From Dactylis glomerata (taxonomy: Eukaryota > Streptophyta > Magnoliopsida > Poales > Poaceae): DNA of 64,000 bases. Positions 54,173 to 64,000 of the stretch are shown here, in pieces. The DNA is taken from the NCBI GenBank assembly GCA_007115705.1, contig QXEO01000546.1:13226465-13290464 (forward strand), in the 5' to 3' direction. The notes below the pieces were generated by a model. That model was not told where the DNA came from. It saw only the letters and a program-made list of their open reading frames with translations, and made no database searches. Position numbers and translations under genes: made by a program. Each line of letters starts with the position of its first letter. Positions within the stretch are counted from its first letter, which is position 1.

Positions 54173-57085
54173 TCAATAGGTGTTTGTTGGAGGGCATTGG
54201 AGACTTGGCTATATCATGAAGAATTAAGGGATCTTCATCAATATATTGTCTCAAGTCAAGTCAATTGGATTATCTTGTTTATATCATATATCCAATGTTC
54301 CTCTTTGTGGTAACATGTACTCAACTTATCTACATTGAAAGTTACTAGCCCCTTTTGCATGTGTTGGTTGTGTTCCATTACATGTGTTGGTATATGTTGT
54401 GCTACCTACTTATTTTATTTTGATTAATCAAGTATGTACTTGTGGGTTTGCATACCATGTATGTGTGTTTGTGTTTGAGCCTTATTGCATCTTCATTTAT
54501 ATTATTTGGCTTTTTTTAGAGACTAATGGACTATCCATTTTGGGGGAGTGATATGCTTTAGCACTTCACAATCCTAAATATGTGTGCACATGAGGAATAC
54601 CACTTAGTGTTTATATTTTAAATTATCTAGTCTCTATGTGGTATGTCATGCTCATGAGAAATTCAAATTCTATAATGTCCATTAATCATCTCATGTTGGA
54701 TTTTATTTGCCTCTTGTGAAAATAAATGCTTTATCACATTATGGGGGAGAAATATACTTTGTGCATACTACAAACCAATAAAATGTGTATATTTGAGGTT
54801 GTGTCACATAGTGTTGATATTGCAAATTATCTTTCTTCTATGTGACATGTTTGCTCAAACAAGTTTCAATTTGCCAAATTGTTTTATTTCTCTTGTTTTG
54901 GATCTTGTTTGTGAGATACATTCTTGGTAGGGTTTTCCTAAAATGTGGAATTCTATATCAAAGTTGGAAAACCATTTGCTTCAAGTTATCCTAATCATTG
55001 CTTTGCGTGATTGTTTAACTATTTGAGTCTATCAAGAATATCTTCTTTAGCATGGTGTTTAATTCTTATCCTTTTCATATGCTTCTTGTTGTGAAGATGA
55101 TCTTGGATTTATGTGTAAAATACCACCGGGAAATTAATAACTCCAAATACCTCTTGTCCTTGGACAATTGGTACTCTATCATGTGGTATATATATATTGA
55201 TCATCTTTTTATTGGCTATTGCTTTTAATTACCTTATCTCTTGTCAAGGAATGTATTTGTTTTAAATTCCCATTGTCTTTCTTAACTCTTGTGATTCCAT
55301 TTGATTTTGTTGAACTTGTTTTGTGTTATTCTTAATGTAGGTTGAGATGATGATCCCATTTATGTGCATTTTGTATTTAAATGCAAAATCATAAATAATG
55401 CACTAATCTTGGGGGAGCTCTCCTATATTTTCTATAACATACTCTTGCGGCTTATTTCAATTGGTATTGGTTATTGTTGGAAGACAAATCTTTTTGTTTT
55501 TGGTACTTAGTGTGCCATCATAAAAGAGTGGAGAGTTTGGTTTGTTTGTTGGAACCTTGCTCTCTTTGGAAGAATGGTTATCTCTTTTCTTGATTTTGCT
55601 CTATATTCTTAAAATGAGATAAGTCATTGGGCATGTGTGTTTTAGTGATTCTTTTTTGCTCATTGGCGTTTGCTTTGTTCACTTGGTGGACTTTGGAGTC
55701 AATCTTGTGTTGAGTTGATTCTTTGATATAATTTGGACAACCTTTAGTTCTTCACACCTTTGTGTGACTTCTTGGTCTTCTTGGTGTTTTTTTCCAAATT
55801 GTATCTCTTTTGGCTCTTGAATGTCTTGTGCATGCATATTTACTAAATGTATACTCTATGGCATGCTTTGCTTTCTTTGATCCAATATATAGGGTAAACT
55901 CCAATAAATCCTAAATCGGCTAAGAAGTGCATGAAATTCAAGTTCATATCTATATGCACATATTTATGTGGAGCTTGTCCTATATATTGTAGTGTCTTTA
56001 ACTACTTCGGACCCAATGAGTTTGGGGACCATATTGTACTTGAATTTGTTTTAGGTACATGGGAGATATATTGGTGCTTGTCTCAATAATAAGCATGAAG
56101 CGGTGACTAGTTGATAATTTGTGGCAAACTAAGATTATTGAAGAACTCCTATCTACTACATCCTTCCAATGGTATCTTGGTAACAAGTATCTTATTCATG
56201 CATACTTTTCTAGCATCTAACCTTGTGTGGGTCATTTCATGGCATGAAAATCTTTATTTGCAAAGATCTTAATGAAACCTCTCTATTGAAAATATGAGTA
56301 ATTTGAGATGAGTGCATATTTTGGGGAATATATAAAATCATGCTCATGATTCACCCTTCCCAAATATGTCTATCTAGCAATTTTATTGCATATCAATTCC
56401 TCAAGTTCCTCACATGTGCAATATTGATGAAAGTGCAAATTTAGTTCTTTCTTTTGGTATACTTATTCGTGATACTTGTTGCTTTTCTCAAAACATCCCA
56501 ACTATCTTCTTTTCCTTGTTGATATTTGTGATGTCTTTGACATGTTTGTGGTTGAAGTTCTTCAATATGCAATAAGATAAATTGAACCTTTGGCCATACT
56601 TTAAAAGTAAAAATCTCATTGGTATATTGCATAAACTTGTTTGGATATCACGTTCTATTCTTTGTATCTATTTTATGTGTACATGTTTCTTTGTGATAAT
56701 TATCTTTGTGATGTTGTCTACTTAGAAACTTATACACATGAGAAATGATATCTCCTTATTTGATATCTTTTTAAACCTTGTGTGTTGGGATGGAATGCTA
56801 AGCAATATCATTCATTGAGGACTATGTGGATGCTCTATGTACATCTTTGTACTAGTCTTATAATATGCTTTGTCATTCCTATCACACATTCCTTTGGTTG
56901 AGCCGTTTAATATGTTGGTTCCTTATTTGTTGCTCAACCATTTTCTTGATGCAAGTGTTAAGCTTGATTTCTTTTCTATGGTCTCTTGCTAATAGTTCCT
57001 TTTAAATGGTATTGTGGGAGTGAGGATTCCATGTTGTGCAAATTGTATTCAAATGCAAACATTCTATCTTGTGCATGTACCTTGG
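54173..57085 (+). other. Non-coding internal region of the copia element
   Basis: T-rich sequence, mostly without frames over 65 codons. TGGGGGAG occurs at 54541, 54744 and 55410, each starting a similar passage (AGTGATATGCTTTAGCAC, AGAAATATACTTTGTGCAT), which suggests old internal duplication of roughly 200 bp. No integrase, RT or RNase H motif was found on either strand. The gypsy element interrupts it at 57086. Confidence 0.6.
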
Positions 57086-57420
57086 TGACAAGGGTATAGT
57101 TAATAGAGCCCATTAGTTGAGCACCCCTAAGGCCCGTATAGCTAGGCCCAATTGTAATAATAGTCGAATACGAGTTCCTACCGTATGTCGATATTGTAAT
57201 CTGTGTCGGACCCTACCCGATCCTCGAGACCTGGCCACCTATATAAAGGGGCCAGGAGGGGACGGTGTAGGCCAGATCGAAAGCAAGCCAGGTTAAACAC
57301 CCAAGTTTACTTTCGACGCATACCTATTTCGACTAACTTTACCTTCGAGTTCATCCGACGCCCTATCTCCCCGATCCTAAGTCCTTCATCTAGGACATTT
57401 GTCGAGTTAACCCCTCGTCA
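57086..57420 (+). repeat. Gypsy 5' LTR, 335 bp
   Basis: Starts TGACAAGGGT and ends ACCCCTCGTCA; the ends are inverted (TGACRAGGG). TATATAAA lies at 57240-57247. The left boundary is inferred from the inverted terminus because no second LTR is available for comparison. Confidence 0.75.
57240..57247 (+). promoter_or_regulatory. Gypsy LTR TATA box
   Basis: TATATAAA in the context CCACCTATATAAAGGGGCC, about 180 bp before the LTR end. Confidence 0.7.
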
Positions 57421-57421
57421 A

Positions 57422-57441
57422 TTGGCGCCGACCGTGGGGAC
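57422..57441 (+). promoter_or_regulatory. Gypsy primer-binding site
   Basis: TTGGCGCCGACCGTGGGGAC begins one base after the LTR end. TGGCGCC-type binding sites are typical of plant gypsy elements. I did not assign the tRNA. Confidence 0.8.
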
Positions 57442-57456
57442 TTGGGCGTTGGAATC

Positions 57457-60400
57457 ATGAATTCGACGGCTTTTTCGCTTTTAGCCAACAGCAATACAGA
57501 AGTCGACGAAAATCAAGAGATGGAGTTGACAATTGGAAGTTTGAGCATCCTCATCGGGCCATCGGGTTCATCTCGCCTTTCAGATCCGACGAAACAAGAT
57601 CCGTCGGCAAGTGAGACCGAAACAGAAGCAATGATGGAGTATTCCGACGGCTCATCCAGCGAGGTAAACTCGCCAGTCAGCCTAGAAGAAGAGCTAAAAG
57701 AAATTGAAGAAGACAGTAAAGCAAAGGAAAAACTCGACGCAGGAGTCCAACTCAACGATCTCATGATTTGCCTCGACGATATCTCAGACAAATCAACAGA
57801 CACATGGAAGACAGGGTTAGAGCTTTCTGAAGATGGCGACTCGATCTTCTCAAGCTTCAATAGTAACATCGGCAAACAATGCCAGGTGCTCTCCATTGTG
57901 GGAGACAACTCAGAAGAATTCGATGAAAATAACAACCCAGTGCTAAATCCAGCAAATATCGACAGAGGAGCAAATCACCTAGCAGAAGGGCAAACAGCAG
58001 AATCCCTCACAGCCAGGGAAAAAATTCGACTATCAGTCGACGAGTGGAGGGTAATAAGAGAAGCCGTAGAACACGGTACGCCAATACCATCAAATTCTAG
58101 CAAAGACATGCTTTTGGGGTATCATTACGCCCTAAGGCAGCAGGCCAAGCAATTAGCAAAGGAGAAAATAGAGATACAAAGAAGAAAAGATTTAGCCATT
58201 GCAGCTAGCGAAGCTGCTCATAAAGCACGAAGCGACGCATCATATAGTAACGCAAGGAAAATTCGTCGACACGGTTCAAGGTACGACAACCTCGAGTACT
58301 CCGACAGGCAAAGTATTTCTAAAAACCTCGACTCGTCCTTCCTATCGGTCGACGAGCAGGGGAACATCCTACTGAAAACCCCTGAAGCAGCACTAGTAGC
58401 AGCGCAAGCATATCTACTTACAACTCGACCAAGTCCAGGAGATCCTAGAGAGCATATGCATAGAGCAGCATTGAACGGACTCAACATGGTGGGCCACAAG
58501 CTATCAGCAAAAGGAGAAGAAGCATATCACCACAAGGAAGTGCACAAAGCAAGGTCACCTCGCCGTCACAACAGTCCTCGGCGCAGAAGCAGCAAGCAAC
58601 GATCTCGATCACCATCACCAAAACAGCACGGTGGAACCTGAAGATCGCGATCCCCAAATGAAAGACGCGACTATGAAGATGACGAAAAAGAGATGGGGGC
58701 ATCGTGCTTTACCCGCAGGGTTCGCACCACTCCAGTTCCCAAGGGATTCAAGTTACCTCATGATCAGCAAAAATACGACGGATCCCAGGAACCACAGTCA
58801 TGGCTATCAGATTATCTACAAGCAGTGCAAATATTAGGAGGAACCAAAGAAACAGCAATGCAAAGTTTGCAACTACACCTCACCGGAGCAGCAAGGTCAT
58901 GGTTGAGCAAGCTAGAGAAAGAAACTATTGGAAGCTGGGAAGACCTCGCAAAGCAATTTATAGGCAACTTCAGGTCGACATATAAGCGGCCAGCATCAAT
59001 AGAAGAAGTCAAAGCGTGCGTGCAGCAACGCGACGAAACACTGCGGGCATACATCCAAAGATGGAGCCTTATCAAAAATTCGGCAGTCGAAGTTTCAGAC
59101 GAAAGAGCAATAGATGCATTCATCATTGGATTAAGGCGAAGAAACCTAGTCGAAGAGATGGGTAGAATCAAGCCAAAAATAGTGTCAGACCTCATGGACG
59201 TAGCAAACAGATTCGCAGATGGAGAAGACGCATGCAACAACAAGCGAACGCGATCCCCAGAGGACGATAGAAGAAATAAATATGGAAGTCAAAGGAGACG
59301 GTCTCGAAATTACGACAACTACGGCTCCCATAGCCAAGTCACCGCAGGATACAAAGACAACAGTTATCAAGGAGGCGAGCGCAGAAGTTCGGGATACCAA
59401 AGCTATGGAAAGGAGGATTATAAAAAGTTTCCCGCAAGAGAACCCAGAGAGTACAACCCGTCGGCAGAAGATATGCTCAACGGACCCTGTCATATACACT
59501 CAGCGTTCGTCGATGGGAAGCGAGTATCAAGACACGCAATGAAAGACTGTACAACATTATTAAAACTACAAGAGGCAGCGCTAAACAAGCAAACCGAAGC
59601 AATGCGACAAGGATTTGAAGGAAGCAACAATCCTCCGGCAAAACAGCAAGGAAACAACGGAGCTCCTCAAGGACAAGACCAGCAAAACCAGGGACACGAC
59701 GACGACGAAGGGTACGTTCCATCAAAAGGACACATCACAGCAATGATACAACCTGTGCCCAAGTTGAACAAAGAAGAGAAGAGTATAACTCGACAAGTCA
59801 ATCTAGCAGTCATCTCACCTCCAGCCGCAACGGAGTATCTGCACTGGTCAGAACAACCAATCGAGTTCAACAGAGAAGACCACCCTATAACAATACCTCG
59901 GCCAGGAAATGCGCCTTTGGTACTCAAAGCTCAAATCGGCGCGTATGATGTCGACAGAATATTCATGGACGCAGGAAGTGGAATTAACCTGATATACGCA
60001 AAAACACTCAGGGCAATGCGCATATCGCTAGAATTCCTGAAACCAACAGATTGTTCCTTCCACGGGATCGTGCCAAGAAGTGCCAATTACCCACTGGGTC
60101 GGATAGCACTCAATGTTTGCTTCGGCAACCGACAAAACTACAGAAGAGAAAAGCTAGACTTCGAAGTTATGGACTGGCCATCTCAATATCATGCGATCCT
60201 CGGACGACCCGCGTTTTCGCGATTCATGGCAGTGCCTCACTATACATATTTGGTACTTAAAATGCCAGGACCAAGAGGAATAATTACAGTCAAAGGGAGT
60301 TTTGAAGTCTTAGATCTCTGCGACGGGGAGTTCCACAAGATGGCGCAAAAATTTGGCGTAATAGCCAACCATGCAGAGAAGGCAAAAAGCGCAACTACAG

Positions 60401-60516
60401 AGGGCGTCAAGCTACTCGAAGGACGCGTCGCGGAGCCCGAAACGAAGAAACCACGAGTAGGAGCATCAGGAGAAGACACGGACGCAGGGGAAAAAGGGAA
60501 AGCCATGGCGGCATAA
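57457..60516 (+). pseudogene. gag: Gypsy gag-protease polyprotein with one in-frame stop
   Basis: One reading frame runs from the ATG at 57457 to 60516 (1,020 codons) and is broken only by TGA at 58639-58641, in the basic Ser/Arg-rich region before the gag core. The gag domain follows at residues about 440-590 (QPQSWLSDYLQAVQ, LTGAARSWLSKL, FIGNFRSTYKRP, LRAYIQRW). A Gln/Arg-rich region and a Cys/His segment (CHIHSAFVDG...HAMKDC) come next. A retropepsin-like domain closes it, with the active-site motif FMDAGSGINLIY near residue 835 and a later AILGRPAF. The stop is a possible CGA-to-TGA change. No RT follows. Whether the part after the stop is translated separately is unknown. Confidence 0.88.
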
Positions 60517-60919
60517 GCATCAAAAGACAGTAAAGTAGAGTAGAACAGTAAGGCTGTAAAAGCCACGAGTTATACCAGGGGCAATGCCCTCTAGATCCAG
60601 AACACAGGTCACAGGCCGGATCTCTTGGGTCACCCCATGTATCTTACATTACAAGTATAATAAAGACGAAACGTTCCTCATATTCGAGTTTACGAGTCTT
60701 TCAAAGAGAGAAAATGCGGCAAACGCACGAATCATACAATAACGCTCTGAGAATAAGTTTCAGACATACAGTCGCGAAATAAATAAACTCTCGCGTTCCA
60801 CATACACCTTACAACATCGGGTTGTCAGAATCATCTACACCTAAAGGGTCTAAGTAGTGAAACTCGCGGAAAAACACGGAGTCTTCTTGCAACAGCCTGG
60901 CTATAATTCGTCGGGCAGG
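60517..60919. other. Convergent 3' regions of gag-protease and the antisense gene
   Basis: This lies between the two stop codons. AATAAAG at 60658 (+) could serve as a poly-A signal for the gag transcript. No frames of note. Confidence 0.4.
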
Positions 60920-63900
60920 CTACAAGGTACTCTCTAAGTGTACTCGAAGGCTTGCCCCACCAGGAGGATAGCTCAGCGACATAGAACTATAATTGAGTCT
61001 TGGCTGCCACTTGCGTATCCACCCAAGAGCAAAATTGGCACCTGCCACTAAGTTCAGTTCTATCAACCGATGGACTCGCTGGCTGGATCTAAAAACATCA
61101 AGAAGCAATGGAAAAGTAGCAGGCAGAGGATTGGGAGGAAGCATGACCGAGTGCATAGTTACGAGAGCTCTCCTACAGCCATCCACTGCCTCGCCAATAT
61201 GCTGGGCACGGTCCTGAAGCAATACAATAGCGCTCCGGCGTCGAGGATCGGACCATAAACTCTCAACACCTGCGGACATTTTTTCCAGAGCCGCACTTCG
61301 CTCAGTAACCCGACGATCTTCAGCAGCAAAATCCAAGCAAGTGCCTATAAGGGCAAAGGATATCATAAAAGTAGCAGTGGAGCAAAAAGCGAAGAAAATA
61401 AGTCGAGAGGAAACTTACATCGCAACATTTCACAGGCGGATTCGACGATACCAAGAATAAAAGAATTGCATTCTTCGTGATGCAAAATCTTTGCCGTCAA
61501 GCTGGACGCTTCATCACCAAGAATCGATACCTGCTTCGTCAGGGCAGAAGTTTTGCTAGCTTTATCAAACGCCATCTGAGCTTGGCGTTTGGCTGAAGTC
61601 AAGCGAACCTCAAGGTCAGAAATCCTTGAAGAATATTCTGCGCATTGATCGCATCGACTAGGAGGCGACGGAATCCTCGAATTGAACGTATTGGCAGAGA
61701 AAGGAGCAGGCCCGCAAGTCAAAGGGTCATCGACATGCGTCAACTGAAAACGAAAGAAGTGGAAGAAGAAACATTTCAGAAAGGCAGCACATGACTTCAT
61801 AAAGAAGATATATTTACATAAGACCACAACCCTATGACTAAAGTTCTCGGGTTGCATGCAACTAAAAGTTTTTACATTCAAAAGGAGAAACTTGAAGCTA
61901 CAAAAGAGCCGAGTCTACGCCACCTCAGCATTTTGCTCCGCGGCAGAAGAGGGCACGGCAGATTCCTCGCCAGAAGTCGACGGCGGCACTGGATCTTCCA
62001 CCGCTGGAGGTGGTGCAGCAGATGCCGCAAAGGATGCCGAAGGGGAAATAAGTGTCACCAATGCAGGCGCCAACTTCTTTGCCTTCTCGAAAAAAGCCTT
62101 CATCTCGTCGCGGGTGCGGCCATGGGGAGAGCTCACCCTCTCCCAGTCGAAGTCCGTACCGTGGGCAAGGGACAGTGCGATAGCACCCTCGGCGCCACGC
62201 TTAATAGAAAGCCCTTTCAGCTGGAGGGTGGGGTCTTCAGTTGTATCGAAGGACTTGGCAAGATTACTCAAGTCGTCCTTCAGAACTGCTGCCCTTTTCT
62301 TCGGCCACAACCCGACAAACAGTCGTGATAGAACGCGGTTAACTAACTCGAAAGTTTCCTGGATAGATATCCAGTTTTCCTCGAGTAGGTTAACCGCGGT
62401 CATCAGAGGGTCATCGTCCGGTTGCAGGGCCGACGGAGATACCCCGGTAAATCCTGCACGACACAAAGTAGATAGAAAAGAAAAGAAGGAGGAAGATGTC
62501 AGCACGTACAACAGTGCAACAGAAGTCGAAAATAGAAGACAAGGCGAAACACTCACTTTCAGCAGCAGTGGACATTGTGTGGAGACGCTCCGCCACGGCT
62601 TGCTCTCGCTGGGCATGATCCTCGTTGGCATCAGCTAAAGCTTTTTCAGCTTTCTTCGCCTTACCAAGCGCAGATTTCTGCGACTTCTCAGCGTTTGTCT
62701 TGGCAGTGGCTGCAGCATCATAAGCTTTCTGTGAAGCACGGAGCTCCGCCTCCAGCGACGCAATCCGAGCGTTAGCCGTCGCCAGAGCAACTATAGAAGA
62801 AGAGGCAAGCGTGTCAGATAAGTAGCAAAGGATAAGTACAAGGAAAAAGTTGTGACTGGACGTCAAAAGTGCACCTTCGGACGCTTTCGCAACCCTCAGG
62901 TATCCAGCACATTCCGTGCCTAAGGCGATAAATCTCTTCAATAATGCCTAAGAGAAAGGACGTGTAAGAGCACAAGTATATGCAAAGGAAAGACAAGAAA
63001 AGGAAAAGCAAAAGGAGTCGCTCACATCGTCGGGAGAACCCGCCGATACATGGGCCTCAAGAGAAACGCCGGGTTCTTTGGCCTTCTTTGAGCGTTTGTT
63101 GCTTCGAGTTTCCGGAACCTTCTTGATAGAAGCCCTGGTGACCCTCGGTGCGGCAACTGGCTCAGGGGGCTCGGCAGCGGTCATTGGCGACATCAAAGGA
63201 GCAGTTGAATCATCTTTTGGCGGCTCTTCGTCATCTCTATAAAGAAGAAAATACGTTATATGCCATACTACAGAAACAAGACAAGAATGGTGCAAATGAA
63301 GAACTCAAATAAAACACTTACGACGCCAGGAGGTCGAAGAATTCCATATCTTCTGTCAAGACAGGAGATTTCTCCGCAACTGCTTGTTGCAAAGAGGAAC
63401 TCGAAGAAGCAAATTCGTCGACTCGTTTCCTCTTCTTGTCCAAGCCAGTGTCTTCAGGCCGCACAGGAGGAGACGATGTCGATGAACTAGTATCCTCTTC
63501 TGATTCTTCGGCATCATCTCCGTCCTGATTATCATCAGCCTCAGGGGCTTCAGATACAGACATGGCCAGATCAGCCGGAAGGGGCCCTGCCTCTGGAAGA
63601 GGGGGGCGCGAGAGGAGAAATTGGTGTCCCTGCACGCGAATGCGTTACTAGAGTAAGTAAGGAAAAGGAAAACATAGTTTGAGAAACACGAAAATCGACA
63701 ACAAGAAGCCAAGAAGTAAGTAGATATATACCTCAGGAAGAGGGTGCACGGAGTCAAAGAAATCAGCGGTCAAATCAGCAACTGCATGATCCTTGGTGAG
63801 CTTGGTGAGACTCCTGACCCGCTTGTCGACATCTTCTTTCGATATCAGATCTTCAGAGACGCGGGTAGGATCTTCCAGGCCGGAGTAACTCCAAAATTTG

Positions 63901-64000
63901 GTAAGGCGATGTTGTAGGGGTTGAACTCGACGTTGAATGAAAAGCGCCATGAGTTGAATACCCGACAAAGCGCCCCCTTGACCTCCTTTTAAAGCCTTGA
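60920..64000 (-). CDS. Antisense eight-exon gene in the gypsy element, Transposase_28-like, 5' end outside window
   Basis: Exons, in order of transcription: 64000-63732 (partial), 63629-63322, 63236-63026, 62947-62875, 62790-62557, 62453-61924, 61743-61419 and 61344-60920 (stop TAG). All seven introns are GT-AG, and the phases (0, 2, 0, 1, 1, 0, 1) keep one frame open for about 790 codons without a stop. The first exon is open to the window edge and contains FIQRRVQPLQHRLTKFWSYS followed by DPTR, a pattern I associate with plant 'putative gypsy type transposon' (PF04195, Transposase_28) proteins. The next parts are acidic/Ser-rich (EADDNQDGDDAEESEEDTSS), then a basic RSNKRSKKAK stretch, a strong coiled coil in exon 5 (ASLEAELRASQKAYDAAATA) and helical C-terminal exons. 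Retention of the sixth intron would end the protein at about 61916. The role is unknown; nuclear location is a guess from the basic stretch. Confidence 0.82.

Larger units (their letters stand above)
49394..57085 (+). mobile_element. Gag-only copia retrotransposon, cut by a gypsy insertion
   Basis: It comprises the 5' LTR (49394-51738), primer-binding site, gag (51794-54172) and about 2.9 kb of non-coding sequence, in which the gypsy LTR begins at 57086. No protease, integrase or reverse transcriptase frame follows gag, so the visible part is that of a non-autonomous element. The 3' LTR is not in the window and should lie beyond the gypsy element. Confidence 0.85.
57086..64000 (+). mobile_element. 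Gypsy-type retrotransposon with antisense gene, running off the right edge
   Basis: A 335-bp LTR is followed directly by a primer-binding site, a gag-protease frame, and a convergent multi-exon gene on the opposite strand. No reverse transcriptase or integrase appears before the window ends. It is inserted in the copia internal region. The far LTR and TSD are outside the window. Confidence 0.85.

Noticed and set aside
59185..60566. Minus-strand frames opposite the gypsy gag-protease gene
   Set aside because: The sense strand has a clear gag and retropepsin signature; the antisense frames here lack splice coherence, unlike those at 60920-64000.
61834..62638. Plus-strand frames of 164 and 260 codons
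   Set aside because: They are opposite exon 6 and intron 6 of the antisense gene, whose splice phases are coherent. The plus frames have no motif.

Overview
The window looks like intergenic DNA from a large grass genome, most likely Triticeae (wheat, Aegilops, barley or rye type). This rests on the transposon families: CACTA elements with CCGGTTCG/CGAACCGG subterminal repeats, Stowaway and Tourist MITEs, a gag-only copia element with a 2.3 kb LTR, a gypsy element with a short LTR, and a non-LTR reverse transcriptase relic. No host gene could be identified with confidence. Nearly everything is transposable elements nested in each other, and most can be bounded by terminal motifs plus target-site duplications (TSDs).

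Left part (1-5680). A foldback MULE-like MITE (496-908, 11-bp repeat on both sides) and a hAT element (1546-2421, 8-bp TSD) lie in or beside an old repeat (copy C), followed by an unclassified element. That element is interrupted by the dominant structure, a 26-kb CACTA transposon (5681-31703, TSD CTC). The CACTA carries three genes, each behind its own cassette of subterminal-type inverted repeats plus a TATA box: a TNP2 transposase (broken), a small 175-aa ORF (intact), and a multi-exon gene joining an En/Spm-type domain to a Ulp1-like (C48) cysteine protease domain (broken). A ~1-kb array of 32-bp AT-rich repeats separates genes 2 and 3. A second, 14.1-kb CACTA (13703-27815, TSD AGA) sits inside exon 2 of gene 3. 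It has no recognisable transposase and is filled with a Tourist MITE, four adjacent minisatellites of different unit length, an LTR fragment and gene-like pieces.

Middle (31704-45530). The flank of the big CACTA resumes, then a probable solo LTR (32641-36402, TSD TTACA) that itself contains a 1.6-kb CACTA (34017-35620, TSD TGA). Next come two closely related copies (A and B) of one repeat. Copy A carries a Stowaway, a MULE-like MITE and a truncated CACTA that copy B lacks, so B preserves the empty sites. A LINE fragment with a lost catalytic Asp and a reversed LTR fragment lie between A and B. Three foldback MULE-like elements with 9-11 bp TSDs follow, within a duplicated flank.

Right part (45530-64000). 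A gene-poor stretch with a PIF/Harbinger relic and a Tourist MITE (TSD TAA) leads to a gag-only copia retrotransposon (LTR 49394-51738, iMet-type primer-binding site, gag 51794-54172). Its internal region is cut by a gypsy element (LTR 57086-57420) running off the right edge. The gypsy element has a gag-protease frame with one in-frame stop and, convergent to it on the minus strand, an eight-exon open gene whose intron phases all fit. That antisense gene resembles plant 'putative gypsy type transposon' (Transposase_28) proteins and is the most striking coding structure here.
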